From IMG/VR virus record IMGVR_UViG_3300048589_000381, positions 1-30,477 of that record: a stretch of 30,477 nt of DNA, one strand, 5' to 3'. The position numbers and the translations under genes are program-made. Shown here piece by piece: positions 27,640 to 30,477 of the stretch. The DNA is from a virus. The notes beneath the pieces were generated by a model. The model was given only the letters and a program-made list of their open reading frames with translations. It was not told the DNA's origin and searched no databases. Each line of letters begins with the position of its first letter. Positions within the stretch are counted from its first letter, which is position 1.

Positions 27640-27697
27640 AATAATTACTTTTGATGCATCAGGGGTAAAAGCCTGATAAAATTCAAAACAATTTATT

Positions 27698-27955
27698 ATG
27701 CGTTCAATTAGAGCAAAATTTCAATGCACAACTGTAATTCCACCAACACAAGATTATGATGCAGTTGCTTATTTAAGTGCCGTTTATGCAAATGATGATG
27801 GAACCGTTAACGAAGAAAACCAAAGTTTTTCCAGTGCAACACCATCAGGACAAATCACCATTTCAATTTCAAAGGATGTTCCGGCAAGTAAGTTTTTTAA
27901 ACCTGGAAGAAGTTACTATTTGGATTTTACAAAAATCCCAATTGAAAAAAAATGA
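27698..27955 (+). CDS. Hypothetical phage protein (85 aa)
   Basis: 85 residues: FQCTTVIPPTQDYDAVAYLS, then FSSATPSGQITISISKDVPA, then FFKPGRSYYLDFTKIPIEKK. The pattern 'AKF-C-T-V ... SATPSG ... FKPG-x-YYLDF' is familiar from small phage proteins of several hosts, all hypothetical. It sits upstream of the packaging genes and may be a minor structural or regulatory protein. Confidence 0.6.
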   Translation: MRSIRAKFQCTTVIPPTQDYDAVAYLSAVYANDDGTVNEENQSFSSATPSGQITISISKDVPASKFFKPGRSYYLDFTKIPIEKK

Positions 27956-27973
27956 TGATATGAAATAAATCAT

Positions 27974-28056
27974 TATATTTGATTTGTCATAATACATCAA
28001 AGTTCAAACTTTAAAACACCACCAAAGGAAACAACAATTCCAGGTGGTGTTTTTCA
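27974..28056 (+). terminator. -7 box followed by a strong terminator
   Basis: TATATTTG at 27974-27981 (no good -33 box), then AAAACACCACC (28013-28023) pairing with GGTGGTGTTTT (28043-28053), 11 bp perfect, and a T run. This ends the transcript from 27698, and possibly a short RNA of about 65 bases. Confidence 0.7.
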
Positions 28057-28075
28057 TTTATAAAAAATCAGTAAG

Positions 28076-28104
28076 TTTGTATTAAAGAAACTAATATACT
28101 TTTG
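28076..28104 (+). promoter_or_regulatory. Promoter for the packaging operon
   Basis: TTTG (28076-28079) and TACTTTTG (28097-28104), 17 bases apart, a good Bacteroidota promoter 48 bases before the small terminase ATG at 28152. Without the operator palindromes, it is likely controlled separately from the four modules, as expected of a late promoter. Confidence 0.55.
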
Positions 28105-28151
28105 CAGGTTTCAAATCAGAAAACTCAAAAGGATAAAAAGGACAATACACA

Positions 28152-28721
28152 ATGAAAGAATCAACACTGAAAAAACATCAATCCGTAATTGATGAATATG
28201 TAATTAACGGTTTTAACGGAACAAAGGCATATCAAAAAATATATCCAAAAGTAAACGATAATACAGCCGGCGTAAAGTTCAATGCATTGGTAAGGAATGG
28301 TAAGATTCAGGAATATCTTAAACACAAACAGAAAAAAGCATCAGAATTTGCCACTGTAACGCACCAGGAACTGTTGGCTGAGCTTAAAAGATGGGCGTAT
28401 AGTGATACTACCGAATTCATAAATCTAACACCTGAGGACGTTAAAAAGATGCCAATTGAATTAAGGCGTTTGGTTCAGGGTTTTACAATTACATCCACAA
28501 CAACCGGAACCGGAAAAGATGCCGTTACTACTCAAATGGTGAAACTTTCATTTGTGAACAAAAAACAGGCATCAGAAATGATTGCAAAACACATTGGTTT
28601 CTTTGGTGAACACAATTATCAAAAGGCCATTCCTATTTCAGATCTTTCACCACAGGAACGCAGGGCCAAAATCAAAGAATATCAGGAAAAGATTGATAAA
28701 ACCTTAAACAAAACCCAATGA
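28152..28721 (+). CDS. terS: Terminase small subunit
   Basis: 189 residues. The N-terminal DNA-binding helix-turn-helix (FNGTKAYQKIYPKVNDNTAG, then ALVRNGKIQEYL) with the 'A-x-x-A-x-x-KI-x-x-YL' pattern matches Terminase_2 small subunits. The middle holds the AELKRWAYSDTTEFI stretch common to the family and the C-terminus is a charged helix. It selects phage DNA for packaging and recruits the large subunit, whose gene follows after one small ORF. Length is normal for the family. Confidence 0.85.
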   Translation: MKESTLKKHQSVIDEYVINGFNGTKAYQKIYPKVNDNTAGVKFNALVRNGKIQEYLKHKQKKASEFATVTHQELLAELKRWAYSDTTEFINLTPEDVKKMPIELRRLVQGFTITSTTTGTGKDAVTTQMVKLSFVNKKQASEMIAKHIGFFGEHNYQKAIPISDLSPQERRAKIKEYQEKIDKTLNKTQ

Positions 28722-28915
28722 CAATCAACAATGAATTTGAAATTGGGCAAACTGTATATTTGAAAACAGATCCAAACCAGTACCAAAGGATGGTGGTTCA
28801 AATCGTTATCAGGGCAAAGGATATTCTTTATGATATTGTTTGCGCTGAATCACTTTATACGGCACATTCTTTTGAACTTTCATCAGAAAAGGATCAATTA
28901 ATGATTTGCCAATGA
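28718..28915 (+). CDS. Small protein between terminase subunits (65 aa)
   Basis: 65 residues, overlapping TerS by four bases and TerL by four bases (ATGA). Predicted beta-rich (EIGQTVYLKTDPNQYQRMVV, then IVCAESLYTAHSFE). The tight overlaps suggest coordinated translation with the terminase; its role is unknown. Confidence 0.6.
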   Translation: MTINNEFEIGQTVYLKTDPNQYQRMVVQIVIRAKDILYDIVCAESLYTAHSFELSSEKDQLMICQ

Positions 28916-30477
28916 TAGCATCAGATGAAATCAGTGATCAGGAACTGAAGGAACTGGAAGAGCTTTTGCGACTGGAGGAAATTGATATGCTTTATGATGG
29001 CCTGATCAATCCAGGACCTGATGCAAATCCAAACTTCAAATATTTAAAGCAGTGTTTCCAGGATCAGAAATGGAACGCCAATGATGAACTGATTGCAGGG
29101 AAAAAAGGCGTTGCATTGGAAGGTTCAACAAGAAGTGGAAAAACCTGGTCCGGTGTTGATTTCATTATTTGGTTATGCACAAGAGTTGAAACAAATTGTA
29201 AAATCAATATTTATAGGGCGACATTTGCAGAATTCAAAGATACTTTATATGAAGATTTCAGAAGGCGCTTGGATGATTTTGGAATTCCAAACAAATTTGA
29301 AAATGCTGAGGTTGTAAAATCGTTTCGCATTGGTGGAAATGTGATCAGTTTTAAGGGATGTGATAAACTTGGAAAAAATCACGGTGCCGGTGCTGATTAT
29401 GTATTTTTTAATGAAATCATGCATATTCCGGAAGGGATATTTAATCACGCAGCAATACGATGCAGAAAATTTTGGTGGGCAGATTACAATCCATCATTCA
29501 GTTCACATTGGTTTTTTGATCGTGTTGTTGGCAGGAAAGATGTTGGTTTTCTTCGTACTACTTTCCAGGATAATCCATTTATTTCACCAAACGAAAAGAA
29601 GGAAATCACCATCAAAGAACCCTGGCAAACTGGTTCCTATTATGTAACACCTGAGGGTGAATTGATGTATAATGGATCACCTATTGATTCAAACAATCAA
29701 CCACCGCCAAACCTGGATAATTTGGAAACCGCTGATGAATATTTTTGGAGGGTTTACGGTTTGGGATTACGTGGTTCAATGGAAGGCGTTATTATTGATA
29801 GGATCCATTGGATTGATGAATTTCCTGAAGATATGGGATATTTTTATGGCAATGATTTTGGTTTTTCTGTTGATCCTAATGCACTGGTTCGATATGCTGA
29901 AGATGAAAACAATATTTATTTTGAACTGTTGTGTTATAATCCTGTTGAAACTGATGATGCACTGGATGAACTTTATACGGAACTTGGAATTGAAAAGGCA
30001 CTGCCAATAATTTGTGATTCATCAGATCGTTTTGTTTCTGAGCATAAAGGGGTGATTGAAATGGTGAAAGGCCTCAGGAAAAAGAACTGGAGGGCAAAGA
30101 AGGTGAAGAAAACAAAATCAGTGATGTATTGGTTAACATCAATGAAAAAGAAGAAACTTCATTGTGTTAAGAACCATTTATGGCAAAAGGTAAAAACTGA
30201 ACAGGAAAACTATAAATTCAAAAAGGTTGCCGGAATTCAAATAAATCAGCCTGAGGATAAATACAATCACTGTTTTTCTGCTGATACTATGGTTTTGACA
30301 ACTAAAGGAAATAAAATGATAGTTGATGTTGTGGTGGGGGATATTATTATTAATTCATTTGGTGAACATAAAGTAATAAATTCATTCCTAAGTCGCAAAG
30401 ATGCTGAAACAAACGACTATAAAATATCTTGTGGCATTGGTAACTATTATGTATCTTCAACAAGCGAACACAAAGTT
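28912..30477 (+). CDS. terL: Terminase large subunit, incomplete, with intein insertion
   Basis: 522 residues visible; the gene continues past the window. ATPase domain: Walker A GSTRSGKT (71-78), Walker B-like YVFFNE (163-168, catalytic E168). The nuclease domain begins at YGNDFGF (D315 metal ligand) and has a second acidic site IICDSSD (D369). At residue 454 the terminase pattern EDKYNH breaks and an intein starts (Cys454). In intact relatives EDKYNH is followed directly by an Asp of the third nuclease motif ('H-x2-DA-x-RY'). The start ATG 28912 overlaps the preceding stop. The motor packages DNA into capsids. Confidence 0.9.
   Translation, partial: MIASDEISDQELKELEELLRLEEIDMLYDGLINPGPDANPNFKYLKQCFQDQKWNANDELIAGKKGVALEGSTRSGKTWSGVDFIIWLCTRVETNCKINIYRATFAEFKDTLYEDFRRRLDDFGIPNKFENAEVVKSFRIGGNVISFKGCDKLGKNHGAGADYVFFNEIMHIPEGIFNHAAIRCRKFWWADYNPSFSSHWFFDRVVGRKDVGFLRTTFQDNPFISPNEKKEITIKEPWQTGSYYVTPEGELMYNGSPIDSNNQPPPNLDNLETADEYFWRVYGLGLRGSMEGVIIDRIHWIDEFPEDMGYFYGNDFGFSVDPNALVRYAEDENNIYFELLCYNPVETDDALDELYTELGIEKALPIICDSSDRFVSEHKGVIEMVKGLRKKNWRAKKVKKTKSVMYWLTSMKKKKLHCVKNHLWQKVKTEQENYKFKKVAGIQINQPEDKYNHCFSADTMVLTTKGNKMIVDVVVGDIIINSFGEHKVINSFLSRKDAETNDYKISCGIGNYYVSSTSEHKV
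30271..30477 (+). other. Intein N-terminal part inside TerL
   Basis: From Cys454 the protein reads CFSADTMVLTTKGNK, then IVDVVVGDIIINS: intein block A, with the nucleophilic Cys and the conserved 'GD'. About 55 residues later SSTSEHKV supplies block B with the T-x2-H motif (T, then H). The remaining blocks, any homing endonuclease and the C-terminal splice junction lie beyond the window. If functional, it splices itself out to restore EDKYNH joined to the downstream extein. Confidence 0.85.

Noticed and set aside
1-30477. CRISPR array
   Set aside because: No set of three or more near-identical 25-40 base repeats with even spacers was found; the repeats present are promoter operators, leaders and short inverted repeats.
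1-30477. Alternative genetic code (stop reassignment)
   Set aside because: TAA, TGA and TAG all end genes with good protein features and tight neighbours, so standard decoding fits.

Overview
The window looks like part of the genome of a tailed phage (or prophage) of a Bacteroidota host, probably a flavobacterium. Evidence seen directly: the DNA is AT-rich, every convincing gene lies on the + strand, most genes are small and abut or overlap by a few bases, starts lack AGGAGG-type ribosome sites and are preceded by A-rich leaders, and the promoters fit the Bacteroidota pattern TTTG-N(17-21)-TAnnTTTG. Stops are TAA, TGA and TAG, so the standard code applies. No tRNA, rRNA, CRISPR array or integrase was found.

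Layout. (a) 1-1518: the end of the tail/fibre region. (b) 1515-3878: a lysis cassette with a holin-like membrane protein, an M15-type endolysin, and overlapping membrane/coiled-coil genes that resemble spanins. (c) 3879-4055: a control region with a possible small RNA, a strong terminator and the first of four matching promoter/operator modules. (d) 4056-7473: early genes, including a PD-(D/E)XK nuclease and a gp3-like recombination directionality factor candidate. (e) 7480-7590: a structured RNA whose two hairpin loops are complementary. (f) 7598-13987: replication and DNA metabolism, with a helix-turn-helix replication protein, a RecA-fold helicase, a helicase-methyltransferase fusion, a RusA-like resolvase and a NinB-like protein. 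(g) 13990-14790: an island of one unknown gene bracketed by 16-bp inverted repeats and strong hairpins, apparently inserted. (h) 14818-16522: a NinG/HNH-like protein and SSB. (i) 16586-20398: accessory genes, including a GHKL-like ATPase and a signal-peptide outer-membrane-like protein. (j) 20447-22991: a 5-methylcytosine methyltransferase with one HNH gene overlapping its start and a second HNH gene inside it in another frame. (k) 22996-27955: about 18 very small genes of mostly unknown role. (l) 28152-30477: small terminase and the start of large terminase, which is interrupted by an intein near the last part of its nuclease domain. The intein runs off the window.

How the parts fit. Four promoters (before 4056, 10222, 16676 and 26563) share two palindromes centred 31 bp apart, one between the -33 and -7 boxes. 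They therefore look like one regulon. Their transcripts would begin with a CAAACAAACGAT-like leader. A short RNA predicted at about 3901-3977 carries the exact complement of that leader, which suggests a second, post-transcriptional layer of control. At least three selfish elements (two HNH genes and one intein) sit in or beside essential or conserved genes. All function calls are from reading motifs by eye; no database search was run.
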